DNA of 64,000 bases from Mytilus galloprovincialis (GCF_965363235.1 NC_134849.1:50538122-50602121), one strand, 5' to 3'. Positions 1-14,329 are shown, counted from the first letter of the stretch. The notes: a model not told the origin generated them from the letters alone. Program-made: numbers and translations.

Positions 1-1103
1 AAATGTATTTTTCTTTTAACTGAATTTTGGGATAATTTTCGAAATTAATTCATAGTAAAAAAAAACATATAAATTCTTTTTTCTTTCCTATCGTAATAAA
101 GGTTGTGCGAGTTTGGTTGACATTTTTTTGTAGTATATGATAGATCCTTTTGTTTGAAAAGAGAAAACGTGTTCACTATCTTTCTATATGGCCCGAGAAC
201 ACAGTTATTTCGTTGTGCATTTCTTTTAGACAATAAATTCAAATTAAAAAGTTCGCACCTACTCTTTCTCAAAAAGATTTTTACAGCGTAGTGTACTACC
301 AGTGAGACAAATAATATCAAAATTATAGAAACCTCTACCAGCTCTAACTCAAAATATTGACAATTCTGTGTTTAGGGGGTGTAAAATTCAGTTTGAAAGC
401 TTCAGACGTGATAAAATATGACCTTTTTGGACTGGACCAAATCACTACTTGCACCCAATTTTTTTTTAACATGTAATAACATCCCCTACTCAGTATTTCA
501 TCCTATTAATATCAAGAAATAAATTGGGAAAGTGTATCAAATAAAACATTCAAGTTATACACTGTTTACACTAGGGACTATATTCGTAGACAACGAAAAC
601 CAAAGGACGATAACTGTGTCCTTGGACCATATAGTGAAAAGGGAAAGCACGACAAAACTAAAGTGTCCTCCGTAGAAATTTTCATCACAGGACGTTAATG
701 TCTAAATTTATTCTTTTTCCATATTTCCGTGAATGTTTTATGTTTCGAATTATTTTTCATCGTGATCTTTAGTCTTAGTGTTGCATTATTTATCATCATA
801 AATGGGATTCAGAAAAAAAACCACACCGGCCCTTATTTACCAGACAGAGCTGATAATACAAGGCGTAAAAAAAATTACGAAAAACTCGCCGATTCGGAAT
901 TTGTTCTTTTTGTCTGGTCGTGTATCATTCTTTTCTTTTTCTTGTTAGCAAATATCTTTCCCTGCTCTGCCAAAGAAGAAAAAAAAAATACGTCATTTCT
1001 CATATACCCTTCATCGTACGTGTTCTCATATGTAAAAAAAAATGTCATTGGTCATAATATATACATAGCCTCAATTAATCAGAACTGTATTTACATTTCT
1101 TTT

Positions 1104-1182
1104 TAGACGAGCAGTTAACACGTTAGACTCGCAATTAAGAGGAGATGGGATCGAATCTTATACTCCCTTGGTTCAGTTTTTA
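1104..1182 (+). other. tRNA-Ser/Leu-like pol III module (module 1 of the satellite unit)
   Basis: A box A-like stretch 'gacgagcagttaacacg' and, about 40 bases on, a box B-like 'ggatcgaatct' match the spacing and sequence of a class II (Ser/Leu type) tRNA. A T5 run, a possible pol III stop, follows at about 1177-1181. The anticodon stem pairs poorly and no acceptor stem is seen, so it is tRNA-derived rather than a working tRNA. Copies begin at about 2730, 4357, 5984, 7611 and 9260; the last reads 'gagcggttaacacg', closer to a true tRNA. Confidence 0.55.
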
Positions 1183-1486
1183 TCAAGAATTTTTAATCTG
1201 ATATTTACGATAGTTTCATCACAAGTGATAATTCCCAGTTCCTTAATAGTAAATATTTTCAACTGTCATAAGAAATTTTATTGAACTGTTGATAAGTGGT
1301 GTAGATCTACTTTCATTTTGATTTTGATTCTATAATCTTCAATTGAAAAACATATTGACAAAAGTATTTAAAATTCCCACAATATATGCATGACGATATA
1401 TAATTACACATGCGTATGTACATACAGGATATTGCACAACAAAGCCAATACAGTTTATATAGTTAAATTTTCCTATTAGATATCGG

Positions 1487-1615
1487 GTGAGCCGTAGCGT
1501 AGTGGATAGATGATCACTTACTTCTGAGACTAAAGCAGCTAGTTCTATCCTTGTTTGTCGAGTCTCGGCTCGGCAGCAGGGATACCACTTCGCCAACTCG
1601 ACACTCACTCTTTTT
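1487..1615 (+). other. tRNA-Arg-like SINE-head module (module 2 of the satellite unit)
   Basis: 'tagcgtagtggatagatga' resembles the D-arm and box A of tRNA-Arg, and 'agttctatcc', about 35 bases later, resembles box B. A T5 run at about 1611-1615 could stop pol III. This is the layout of a tRNA-derived SINE head. The same module recurs in every satellite unit near its right end (about 3113, 4740, 6367, 7994 and 9650). It lies in the same orientation as module 1, about 380 bp away. Confidence 0.55.
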
Positions 1616-4600
1616 ATTTTATTATATTAAATGTATTTTTCTTTTAACTGAATTTTGGGATAATTTTCGAAATTAATTCATAGTAAAAAAAAACATATAA
1701 ATTCTTTTTTCTTTCCTATCGTAATAAAGGTTGTGCGAGTTTGGTTGACATTTTTTTGTAGTATATGATAGATCCTTTTGTTTGAAAAGAGAAAACGTGT
1801 TCACTATCTTTCTATATGGCCCGAGAACACAGTTATTTCGTTGTGCATTTCTTTTAGACAATAAATTCAAATTAAAAAGTTCGCACCTGCTCTTTCTCAA
1901 AAAGATTTTTACAGCGTAGTGTACTACCAGTGAGACAAATAATATCAAAATTATAGAAACCTCTACCAGCTCTAACTCAAAATATTGACAATTCTGTGTT
2001 TAGGGGGTGTAAAATTCAGTTTGAAAGCTTCAGACGTGATAAAATATGACCTTTTTGGACTGGACCAAATCACTACTTGCACCCAATTTTTTTTTAACAT
2101 GTAATAACATCCCCTACTCAGTATTTCATCCTATTAATATCAAGAAATAAATTGGGAAAGTGTATCAAATAAAACATTCAAGTTATACACTGTTTACACT
2201 AGGGACTATATTCGTAGACAACGAAAACCAAAGGACGATAACTGTGTCCTTGGACCATATAGTGAAAAGGGAAAGCACGACAAAACTAAAGTGTCCTCCG
2301 TAGAAATTTTCATCACAGGACGTTAATGTCTAAATTTATTCTTTTTCCATATTTCCGTGAATGTTTTATGTTTCGAATTATTTTTCATCGTGATCTTTAG
2401 TCTTAGTGTTGCATTATTTATCATCATAAATGGGATTCAGAAAAAAAACCACACCGGCCCTTATTTACCAGACAGAGCTGATAATACAAGGCGTAAAAAA
2501 AATTACGAAAAACTCGCCGATTCGGAATTTGTTCTTTTTGTCTGGTCGTGTATCATTCTTTTCTTTTTCTTGTTAGCAAATATCTTTCCCTGCTCTGCCA
2601 AAGAAGAAAAAAAATACGTCATTTCTCATATACCCTTCATCGTACGTGTTCTCATATGTAAAAAAAAATGTCATTGGTCATAATATATACATAGCCTCAA
2701 TTAATCAGAACTGTATTTACATTTCTTTTTAGACGAGCAGTTAACACGTTAGACTCGCAATTAAGAGGAGATGGGATCGAATCTTATACTCCCTTGGTTC
2801 AGTTTTTATCAAGAATTTTTAATCTGATATTTACGATAGTTTCATCACAAGTGATAATTCCCAGTTCCTTAATAGTAAATATTTTCAACTGTCATAAGAA
2901 ATTTTATTGAACTGTTGATAAGTGGTGTAGATCTACTTTCATTTTGATTTTGATTCTATAATCTTCAATTGAAAAACATATTGACAAAAGTATTTAAAAT
3001 TCCCACAATATATGCATGACGATATATAATTACACATGCGTATGTACATACAGGATATTGCACAACAAAGCCAATACAGTTTATATAGTTAAATTTTCCT
3101 ATTAGATATCGGGTGAGCCGTAGCGTAGTGGATAGATGATCACTTACTTCTGAGACTAAAGCAGCTAGTTCTATCCTTGTTTGTCGAGTCTCGGCTCGGC
3201 AGCAGGGATACCACTTCGCCAACTCGACACTCACTCTTTTTATTTTATTATATTAAATGTATTTTTCTTTTAACTGAATTTTGGGATAATTTTCGAAATT
3301 AATTCATAGTAAAAAAAAACATATAAATTCTTTTTTCTTTCCTATCGTAATAAAGGTTGTGCGAGTTTGGTTGACATTTTTTTGTAGTATATGATAGATC
3401 CTTTTGTTTGAAAAGAGAAAACGTGTTCACTATCTTTCTATATGGCCCGAGAACACAGTTATTTCGTTGTGCATTTCTTTTAGACAATAAATTCAAATTA
3501 AAAAGTTCGCACCTGCTCTTTCTCAAAAAGATTTTTACAGCGTAGTGTACTACCAGTGAGACAAATAATATCAAAATTATAGAAACCTCTACCAGCTCTA
3601 ACTCAAAATATTGACAATTCTGTGTTTAGGGGGTGTAAAATTCAGTTTGAAAGCTTCAGACGTGATAAAATATGACCTTTTTGGACTGGACCAAATCACT
3701 ACTTGCACCCAATTTTTTTTTAACATGTAATAACATCCCCTACTCAGTATTTCATCCTATTAATATCAAGAAATAAATTGGGAAAGTGTATCAAATAAAA
3801 CATTCAAGTTATACACTGTTTACACTAGGGACTATATTCGTAGACAACGAAAACCAAAGGACGATAACTGTGTCCTTGGACCATATAGTGAAAAGGGAAA
3901 GCACGACAAAACTAAAGTGTCCTCCGTAGAAATTTTCATCACAGGACGTTAATGTCTAAATTTATTCTTTTTCCATATTTCCGTGAATGTTTTATGTTTC
4001 GAATTATTTTTCATCGTGATCTTTAGTCTTAGTGTTGCATTATTTATCATCATAAATGGGATTCAGAAAAAAAACCACACCGGCCCTTATTTACCAGACA
4101 GAGCTGATAATACAAGGCGTAAAAAAAATTACGAAAAACTCGCCGATTCGGAATTTGTTCTTTTTGTCTGGTCGTGTATCATTCTTTTCTTTTTCTTGTT
4201 AGCAAATATCTTTCCCTGCTCTGCCAAAGAAGAAAAAAAAATACGTCATTTCTCATATACCCTTCATCGTACGTGTTCTCATATGTAAAAAAAAATGTCA
4301 TTGGTCATAATATATACATAGCCTCAATTAATCAGAACTGTATTTACATTTCTTTTTAGACGAGCAGTTAACACGTTAGACTCGCAATTAAGAGGAGATG
4401 GGATCGAATCTTATACTCCCTTGGTTCAGTTTTTATCAAGAATTTTTAATCTGATATTTACGATAGTTTCATCACAAGTGATAATTCCCAGTTCCTTAAT
4501 AGTAAATATTTTCAACTGTCATAAGAAATTTTATTGAACTGTTGATAAGTGGTGTAGATCTACTTTCATTTTGATTTTGATTCTATAATCTTCAATTGAA

Positions 4601-7600
4601 AAACATATTGACAAAAGTATTTAAAATTCCCACAATATATGCATGACGATATATAATTACACATGCGTATGTACATACAGGATATTGCACAACAAAGCCA
4701 ATACAGTTTATATAGTTAAATTTTCCTATTAGATATCGGGTGAGCCGTAGCGTAGTGGATAGATGATCACTTACTTCTGAGACTAAAGCAGCTAGTTCTA
4801 TCCTTGTTTGTCGAGTCTCGGCTCGGCAGCAGGGATACCACTTCGCCAACTCGACACTCACTCTTTTTATTTTATTATATTAAATGTATTTTTCTTTTAA
4901 CTGAATTTTGGGATAATTTTCGAAATTAATTCATAGTAAAAAAAAACATATAAATTCTTTTTTCTTTCCTATCGTAATAAAGGTTGTGCGAGTTTGGTTG
5001 ACATTTTTTTGTAGTATATGATAGATCCTTTTGTTTGAAAAGAGAAAACGTGTTCACTATCTTTCTATATGGCCCGAGAACACAGTTATTTCGTTGTGCA
5101 TTTCTTTTAGACAATAAATTCAAATTAAAAAGTTCGCACCTGCTCTTTCTCAAAAAGATTTTTACAGCGTAGTGTACTACCAGTGAGACAAATAATATCA
5201 AAATTATAGAAACCTCTACCAGCTCTAACTCAAAATATTGACAATTCTGTGTTTAGGGGGTGTAAAATTCAGTTTGAAAGCTTCAGACGTGATAAAATAT
5301 GACCTTTTTGGACTGGACCAAATCACTACTTGCACCCAATTTTTTTTTAACATGTAATAACATCCCCTACTCAGTATTTCATCCTATTAATATCAAGAAA
5401 TAAATTGGGAAAGTGTATCAAATAAAACATTCAAGTTATACACTGTTTACACTAGGGACTATATTCGTAGACAACGAAAACCAAAGGACGATAACTGTGT
5501 CCTTGGACCATATAGTGAAAAGGGAAAGCACGACAAAACTAAAGTGTCCTCCGTAGAAATTTTCATCACAGGACGTTAATGTCTAAATTTATTCTTTTTC
5601 CATATTTCCGTGAATGTTTTATGTTTCGAATTATTTTTCATCGTGATCTTTAGTCTTAGTGTTGCATTATTTATCATCATAAATGGGATTCAGAAAAAAA
5701 ACCACACCGGCCCTTATTTACCAGACAGAGCTGATAATACAAGGCGTAAAAAAAATTACGAAAAACTCGCCGATTCGGAATTTGTTCTTTTTGTCTGGTC
5801 GTGTATCATTCTTTTCTTTTTCTTGTTAGCAAATATCTTTCCCTGCTCTGCCAAAGAAGAAAAAAAAATACGTCATTTCTCATATACCCTTCATCGTACG
5901 TGTTCTCATATGTAAAAAAAAATGTCATTGGTCATAATATATACATAGCCTCAATTAATCAGAACTGTATTTACATTTCTTTTTAGACGAGCAGTTAACA
6001 CGTTAGACTCGCAATTAAGAGGAGATGGGATCGAATCTTATACTCCCTTGGTTCAGTTTTTATCAAGAATTTTTAATCTGATATTTACGATAGTTTCATC
6101 ACAAGTGATAATTCCCAGTTCCTTAATAGTAAATATTTTCAACTGTCATAAGAAATTTTATTGAACTGTTGATAAGTGGTGTAGATCTACTTTCATTTTG
6201 ATTTTGATTCTATAATCTTCAATTGAAAAACATATTGACAAAAGTATTTAAAATTCCCACAATATATGCATGACGATATATAATTACACATGCGTATGTA
6301 CATACAGGATATTGCACAACAAAGCCAATACAGTTTATATAGTTAAATTTTCCTATTAGATATCGGGTGAGCCGTAGCGTAGTGGATAGATGATCACTTA
6401 CTTCTGAGACTAAAGCAGCTAGTTCTATCCTTGTTTGTCGAGTCTCGGCTCGGCAGCAGGGATACCACTTCGCCAACTCGACACTCACTCTTTTTATTTT
6501 ATTATATTAAATGTATTTTTCTTTTAACTGAATTTTGGGATAATTTTCGAAATTAATTCATAGTAAAAAAAAACATATAAATTCTTTTTTCTTTCCTATC
6601 GTAATAAAGGTTGTGCGAGTTTGGTTGACATTTTTTTGTAGTATATGATAGATCCTTTTGTTTGAAAAGAGAAAACGTGTTCACTATCTTTCTATATGGC
6701 CCGAGAACACAGTTATTTCGTTGTGCATTTCTTTTAGACAATAAATTCAAATTAAAAAGTTCGCACCTGCTCTTTCTCAAAAAGATTTTTACAGCGTAGT
6801 GTACTACCAGTGAGACAAATAATATCAAAATTATAGAAACCTCTACCAGCTCTAACTCAAAATATTGACAATTCTGTGTTTAGGGGGTGTAAAATTCAGT
6901 TTGAAAGCTTCAGACGTGATAAAATATGACCTTTTTGGACTGGACCAAATCACTACTTGCACCCAATTTTTTTTTAACATGTAATAACATCCCCTACTCA
7001 GTATTTCATCCTATTAATATCAAGAAATAAATTGGGAAAGTGTATCAAATAAAACATTCAAGTTATACACTGTTTACACTAGGGACTATATTCGTAGACA
7101 ACGAAAACCAAAGGACGATAACTGTGTCCTTGGACCATATAGTGAAAAGGGAAAGCACGACAAAACTAAAGTGTCCTCCGTAGAAATTTTCATCACAGGA
7201 CGTTAATGTCTAAATTTATTCTTTTTCCATATTTCCGTGAATGTTTTATGTTTCGAATTATTTTTCATCGTGATCTTTAGTCTTAGTGTTGCATTATTTA
7301 TCATCATAAATGGGATTCAGAAAAAAAACCACACCGGCCCTTATTTACCAGACAGAGCTGATAATACAAGGCGTAAAAAAAATTACGAAAAACTCGCCGA
7401 TTCGGAATTTGTTCTTTTTGTCTGGTCGTGTATCATTCTTTTCTTTTTCTTGTTAGCAAATATCTTTCCCTGCTCTGCCAAAGAAGAAAAAAAAATACGT
7501 CATTTCTCATATACCCTTCATCGTACGTGTTCTCATATGTAAAAAAAAATGTCATTGGTCATAATATATACATAGCCTCAATTAATCAGAACTGTATTTA

Positions 7601-9796
7601 CATTTCTTTTTAGACGAGCAGTTAACACGTTAGACTCGCAATTAAGAGGAGATGGGATCGAATCTTATACTCCCTTGGTTCAGTTTTTATCAAGAATTTT
7701 TAATCTGATATTTACGATAGTTTCATCACAAGTGATAATTCCCAGTTCCTTAATAGTAAATATTTTCAACTGTCATAAGAAATTTTATTGAACTGTTGAT
7801 AAGTGGTGTAGATCTACTTTCATTTTGATTTTGATTCTATAATCTTCAATTGAAAAACATATTGACAAAAGTATTTAAAATTCCCACAATATATGCATGA
7901 CGATATATAATTACACATGCGTATGTACATACAGGATATTGCACAACAAAGCCAATACAGTTTATATAGTTAAATTTTCCTATTAGATATCGGGTGAGCC
8001 GTAGCGTAGTGGATAGATGATCACTTACTTCTGAGACTAAAGCAGCTAGTTCTATCCTTGTTTGTCGAGTCTCGGCTCGGCAGCAGGGATACCACTTCGC
8101 CAACTCGACACTCACTCTTTTTATTTTATTATATTAAATGTATTTTTCTTTTAACTGAATTTTGGGATAATTTTCGAAATTAATTCATAGTAAAAAAAAA
8201 CATATAAATTCTTTTTTCTTTCCTATCGTAATAAAGGTTGTGCGAGTTTGGTTGACATTTTTTTGTAGTATATGATAGATCCTTTTGTTTGAAAAGAGAA
8301 AATGTGTTCACTATCTTTCTATATGGCCCGAGAACACAGTTATTTCGTAGTGCATTTCTTTTAGACAATAAATTCAAATTAAAAAATTCGCACCTGCTCT
8401 TTCTCAAAAAGATTTTTACAGCGTAGTGTACTACCAGTGAGACAAATAATATCAAAATTATAGAAACCTCTTCCAGCTCTAACTCAAACTATTGACAATT
8501 CTGTGTTAAGGGGGAGTAAAATTCAGTTTGACAGCTTCAGACGTGATAAAATATGACCTTTTACAATTTTGGACTGGATCACATCACTACTTAACATAAA
8601 GATTCAGCACCCAATTTTTTTTAACATGTAATGACATCCCCCTACTTAATTTTTCATCCATTTAATATCAAGAAATAAATTGGGAAAGTGTATCAAATAA
8701 AATATTCAAGTTATACACTGTTTACACTAGGGACTATATTCGTACAACGAAAACCAAAGGACGATAACTGTGTCCTTGGACCATATAGTGAAAAAGAAAA
8801 GCACGACAAAACTAAAGTGTCCTCCGTACAAATTTTCATCACAGGAAGTTAATGTCTAAATTCATTCTTTTTTTCATATTTCCGTGAATGTTTTATGTTT
8901 CGAATTATTTTTCATCGTGATCTTTAGCCTTAGTGTTACATGTATTATCTATCATCATAAATGGGATTCAGAAAAAAGACACCGGGCCGTGCCTTATTTA
9001 CCGGACAGAGTGGATAATACAAGGCGTGAAAAAAACATACGAAAAACTCGCCAATTCGGAATTTGTTCTTTTTGCCTGAACGTGTATCATTGTTTTCTTT
9101 TTCTTGATAGGAAATATCTTTCCCTGCTCCGCCAAAGAAGAAAAAATAGACATCATTTCTCATACCCTTCATCGTACGTGTTCTACTATGTAAAAAAAAG
9201 TCATTGGTCATAATATATAAATAGCCTCAATTTATCAGAACTGCATTTACATTTCATATTAGACGAGCGGTTAACACGTTAGACTTGCAATTAAGAGGAG
9301 ATGGGATCGAATCTTATACTCCCATGGTTCAGTTTTTATCAAGAATTTTTAACCTGATATTTACGATAGTTTCATCACAAGTGATAATTCCCAGTTCCTT
9401 AATGGTAAATATTTTCAACTGTCATAAGAAATTTTATTGAACTGTTGATAATTGGTCTAGATCTACTTTCATTTTGATTTTGATTCTATATAATCTTCAA
9501 TTGAAAGACATATTGATAAAAGTATTTAAAATTCCCACAATATATGCATGACGATATATAATTACACATGCGTATGTACATACAGGATATTGCACAACAA
9601 AGCCAATACAGTTTATATTATAATATAGTTAAATTTTCCTATTAGATATCCAGTGAGCCGTAGCGTAGTGGATAAATGATTACTAATACTTCTGAGACTA
9701 AAGCAGCTAGTTCCATCCTTGTCTGTTGAGTCTCGGCTCGGCAACAGGGATACCACTTCGCCAACTCGACACTCACTCTTTTTATTTTATTATATC

Positions 9797-10180
9797 AAAT
9801 GTGTATTTTTCTTTTAGCTGAATTTGGGGATAATCTGGAAATTAATTCATAGTCAAAAAACATATAAATTCTTTTCTCTTTCCTATCGTAATAAAGGTGC
9901 GAGTTTGGTTAATTTGTTTACCTAGTACATGGATCCTTCTGTTTGAAATGTGACAAATACTAAGTCTTACACAATATTTCTATACAGTGAAAAGGAAAAG
10001 CACGACGAAAAAAAGTGTCCTCCGTACAATAAAGTTGTGAGTGTATAATCGAAATTTTGTCTTAGTATATGGATGGGTTTTTTTTTTTTTTTTTTGAAGT
10101 GAAAAAAATTAAAACCTCTGCTGCCTTTCTATATTCATAGAATAAAAAGAAAAGCACGACGACAAAAATAAAGTACACAA
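9797..10180. repeat. Decayed partial satellite unit at the array edge
   Basis: The sequence restarts the unit ('caaatgtgtatttttcttt'), keeps about 130 bases with gaps, then jumps to pieces from the middle of the unit ('gtgaaaaggaaaagcacgac', 'agtgtcctccgtaca') and ends in a T-run and a second 'aaaagcacgacgac' piece. It marks the right border of the array. Confidence 0.8.
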
Positions 10181-11504
10181 AATAAGGAACAAATTGTTGA
10201 CACTTGTTCTGCATTTTTATGCCCCGCCGTAGTAGAGTGGGCAATTAGTTTACCCTTGTCGCTTCCGTTTGTACGTCTGTATACATATACATTAGTGCGT
10301 AATCCGTATGTACACATGTGTCGGTTTCCGTTCTCTAACTTAAGGTAGGAATAAACAGTTTTTTGCTCTCATAAATTTACCATCCCCTTTTTATTGCTTT
10401 CTTGCAATATTTAGCTTACTACTTGTGTCATGTATATGTGTATATGTATGTAATCAGAATCTTCCATAGATTTTATATCAAGTATATAAAATGGTAAAAT
10501 ATAGTTTCTTTTGGGTGTATTCATGGCAACAATCTGCATGTATTTGCTATAAAAATTGCAAAAAGGGGTGAAAAGATGTCACATATTTCCCGAAAATTTG
10601 GCTAGAAGTAGAATTTCAATCGCTTGAAGTTATACCTTTTCTGAAGCTGTTACATATATCTTTCAGTTAGTCCAATGAAAATCGTATGTCTTTCTTCTCA
10701 TTTTTTTTTTGTAAAATTGCGTCAAAAACTTCGTGTAGAAAAAAGTGTTTCTGTATTTCTGAACCGATGGCTGGTCTAGTTATGAAAATACGGAGAATCA
10801 AACAGAAAATAGCCAATAAAACATGTAAAAAATAATCTTGATGATCTTATAAACCATCTTTGAGTCTAAAAATGAATTTTATTACACAATAACTTTCATA
10901 TTTGAAAAATCCACCGGGGCCAAAATGCGAAACCTAGCTTCTAACTGTGTATTGCTTCATAAGATTTTTTTTTTCTAGAGTTATGTCCTTTTAACAACTT
11001 TTTCGTTTCCGTTCTCTCTAACTGAAGTTTTTCTGAACCTAATGCTATGAGAGTTATACACGATTGTTATTACTACAAAAATCAGATCAAGGACTGGTTT
11101 GGATTGCTTCACTTTTACCGTTTTGCGGTTATGTTCCTTTATAACTTTATATGATATGCATGCGGGGGCATTATCTGTGTCCCCATGTACACATTCCCTA
11201 TTTATTTTTTCCAAGTCCCAATCTGATTAAAATTCAGACCTATATCAACTCGTGTGCTGGTAGATATATGTTAAACGAATTCAAAGAATTTTATTTTAAT
11301 TAGATTGTCTCAGTGCGTGTATGTTTCTTTTCACAGTTTCCCATCATCATCGGAAATTGGGTACCTACAAAGCGGAGAACAATGAAAAAGAAAAAAAAAA
11401 ACAAGATTAAAAATCCTTTAGTTTAGACCATTTCACTGTTTGATGATGTTACTGCTGATGATTCAATTATTTGATATCTGCTTTACTGTTTCATACCAAC
11501 AAGT
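10181..11504. other. Gene-free stretch with scraps of dispersed repeats
   Basis: No coding exon was recognised. A degenerate piece of dispersed family D lies near 10,210-10,290 ('atgccccgcc', 'cgtttgtacgtctg'). The phrase 'gtttccgttctct' occurs at about 10,326 and 11,003 and belongs to another common dispersed repeat. The rest is AT-rich and unassigned. Confidence 0.5.
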
Positions 11505-12195
11505 ATCAAACAAAACCACTTCCGGCCTAACGTCGCATTAAATTTGTCTGGTATTACTATTGGAGCAGGAACTTCTGACTTACAGGAGCATGTGAATTCC
11601 TCACGATTTTTATTTAGTATCACTATAGGAGTATAAACTTCTGACTGAATGGAGCATTGGATTTCCCCGTGGGTTTTTTTCCGGAAAATACTATAGGAGC
11701 AGGAATTTCTAACTAAACGGAGCATTCATTTCCCCTTGTTTTTTTGTCGGGTATCATATTTTGAGCAGTTACTTCTGACTTAGCAGTGCATTGGAGTTCC
11801 CCACGGTTATTGTCAGGTATCAACTCTGGGGTTGAAGTCATAAAACTTTGCTCAGTGTTTGGAGTACAAAAATCATGCTTGAAACATGAAATCAAACATT
11901 TTGATTGGTTGATTTTCAAGTACGAGTACAAAAAACTGACTCGAAAGTTTTATGACCGCAAGAAACTTCTTATTCAACGGAGCATTGATTTTCCCTTGGA
12001 ATTTCTAACTAAACAGAGCATTGGATTCCCCCGACGTTTTTGTCCGACAGTCGATTATCACAATTTGAGTAGAATTTCTGACTTAACAGTGCATTGGATT
12101 TCCCGCGGTTTTTGCCGAGTATCAACTCTGGTGCAGAAATTTCTTACTTAACGGAGCATTGGATTTCCCCACGGTTTCTGTCCGGTATAACTATT
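11505..12195 (+). repeat. 66-bp minisatellite array, left block
   Basis: About ten degenerate copies of a 66-bp unit, recognisable by 'ggagcagaaacttctgactt', 'cggagcattggatttcccc' and 'gtttttgtcgggtatcac'. The array continues in the same orientation after the transposon at 12196-15214 (block 15221-15640) and again at about 16,200-16,720, so all three are one array broken by insertions. Confidence 0.85.
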
Positions 12196-13884
12196 CACTG
12201 GGGTAAAGCTGATGACCGTAACTGCATTCACGGTCATCCCAAGATGTCGGATGAAAAATTAGGTCAGTTTCTGTATTGTCTGTTAAAGTGTTTCTATATC
12301 ATTTTCTTGACAAATCATACATTGAAACGATGTAAATTTATAAAAGAATCACTCGGAAATCACTAATTACTTCTGAGAAATGTGCATGAAACGGGAAATT
12401 CGATTTGAAAAAATCGCCAAGATGACCGTAAATCACAATCGAGATGACCGTAACAGAATCAGCGATTCATAACAAGGCTGACCGTAACTGCTTTTAAGAT
12501 GACCGTAATTTGTAAATGATGACCGTAACTTTTAAAGGATGACCCTCAATTCTAAGAAATATCCGTATTTATATAACTATCTTTTTGTATCAAATGATTA
12601 ATCGTGTTGGTATACACATATTAATATGAAAGTTTTATCCTATAGGTAGAAGAAAATAAGACGTGCTTCAAATGCAAAGATTACCATATGTATCTTTTTT
12701 ACAGTAGAGGGTTCAATTTTTAAAATGAATTTGCCAAAAGACATGCGGTGCACAGCCTTCAACTGCTCGACAAAAGATTTTTGTTTGTTTCTGGGATTCC
12801 TTTTAATGACATATAATAAATACACATTTTTAAAAATGCCAAAAAATTGCATGTACACCCATTGATATTATATCGTCTTTCATTTTGTCGTGCAAATAGA
12901 ATAACAGAAATATTTTGAAAATATCATTCGAATAAACTAGTGAAGGTGAGCTCCAGCAAAGTAGATCCTTAAAATAGTATTGTACGAAAAGCATATCACA
13001 AGGCGGAACGTTGTCAATTTGTATATATACAGAAATGTTATTCATACAGTCAGGATTCTACTTCTTCAAAATTATCTCCCCATTACGCCAGTTCATGCTC
13101 ACAGTCGTAGAAATGGAAGCCATTGTAGGGATGACGCTCTGCCAATTTTGCTCTTGAAAACTGATAAATTTATCCACATAGCACCATTACGATCGATCGT
13201 TATATGTCAGTTATATTTTAAAATACAAATGTATCTACTAGCTAATGAGCATTAGTTAATGATCTTGTCTGCATTGATTCAACTTAAAAATATTGTCTGT
13301 TTGGATGTCAGATGGAATTTTTGAAAATTCTTAAGCATTTAAAAAAATTCTAATTAAATATTTCGTGGAAGGGCAGACTAAACATTTTCAGTGGTTGAAG
13401 ATTATAAACCCTAGTTATCACACACACATTTTCATCATCCAAATTAAAAGACTGTCGTCAAGTACTTTTAGAAAAAATAGCTATTCGAACACACCTACTC
13501 TGTTTTTGTGATTCATTAGATAGGTATCTCAATTGACCCATATATTTCATCTTTTCGTACTGTCATTTTTTTACGTTATAAAGTCAACCTGTAGCTTTGA
13601 TATATAATAATGATAGAATCTGAAGCGAGATGCTATATAAAATACTCTTGCTTTGTACGTTTTAAAGACAAAATATACACCCCAAACATGCCCTAACATA
13701 CAAAGGTGCACTCGATTTTTCTCTTTTCGATACAATCGTTACCTGTTTTGGGGAATTTTTTCTTGATTCACATAATGGAAGGGCAGACACGAAAATTTCT
13801 GAACTAAAAGATTGATATGTTCTCCATCCGTGATAAAAAAAATCGGAGGTTATGCATTTTCTACATCCAACTTATAGATACTAT

Positions 13885-14045
13885 ATATAAAAGAGAAGAT
13901 GTGGTATTATTGCCAATGAGACAGCTATCCAGAAAAGACCAAAATGACACAAACATTAACAACTATAGGTAACCGTAAGGCCTTCAACAATGAGCAAAGC
14001 CCATACCGCATAGTCAGCTATAAAAGGCCCCGATAAGAACCATGT
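13885..14045 (-). repeat. Dispersed repeat family A copy, nested in the TIR transposon
   Basis: Contains 'gatgtggtattattgccaat', 'gacacaaacattaacaac' and 'aaggccttcaacaatgagca'. A close relative is at about 46,795-46,940. Family A is the most frequent repeat in the window (see 63,460-63,915 for a full-length copy). Confidence 0.75.
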
Positions 14046-14329
14046 CGTCGACTTGATATCTTATTGTTTTGCATTACTATGTAATAGATACATTGAAAAC
14101 TTATGCAAATGGTGTTTTTAAAATAAGAAAATTGTCGTTTTATTTGTTTCTATTAACTTTTTAAAATTTTGTTACTATATCAAACATTACAGTTAACTTT
14201 TATCGCTTTCTCGATAAACACAGACCTTCGATTCTTTTGTTCTATTTCAAAAGTGTTTCCGCCTGCATATATCAAGACAAATACACATGGGCTCGATTAC
14301 CAAATATTCGTATGTATTATTAATGTTTT

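Larger units (their letters stand above)
1..9796. repeat. Tandem satellite array, unit about 1,627 bp, six units
   Basis: Unit starts, marked by 'aaatgtatttttctttt', lie at 1, 1629, 3255, 4882, 6509 and 8136. The first five units are almost identical: they differ mainly in A-run length (which changes apparent reading frames near unit position 985) and in an A/G difference near position 267 of unit 1. The sixth unit (8136-9796, about 1,661 bp) has many substitutions and small indels. This gradient, homogenised inside and diverged at the edge, is usual for satellite arrays; the left end is cut by the window. Each unit contains two tRNA-like modules and an imperfect internal inverted repeat ('cacagttat' near 205 against 'ataactgtg' near 610). 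Short open frames recur in every unit on both strands, but they drift with A-run length and show no recognisable domain, so I do not call genes here. Confidence 0.97.

Noticed and set aside
1104-1615. True tRNA genes
   Set aside because: The A- and B-box words are there, but acceptor stems are absent and anticodon stems pair poorly.
45-9213. Repeated 89-125 aa open frames on both strands of the satellite
   Set aside because: They recur because the DNA recurs. The plus-strand frame changes its C-terminus with A-run length between units, no domain or signal is recognisable, and the minus frame at 1339-1608 runs through the tRNA-like module.
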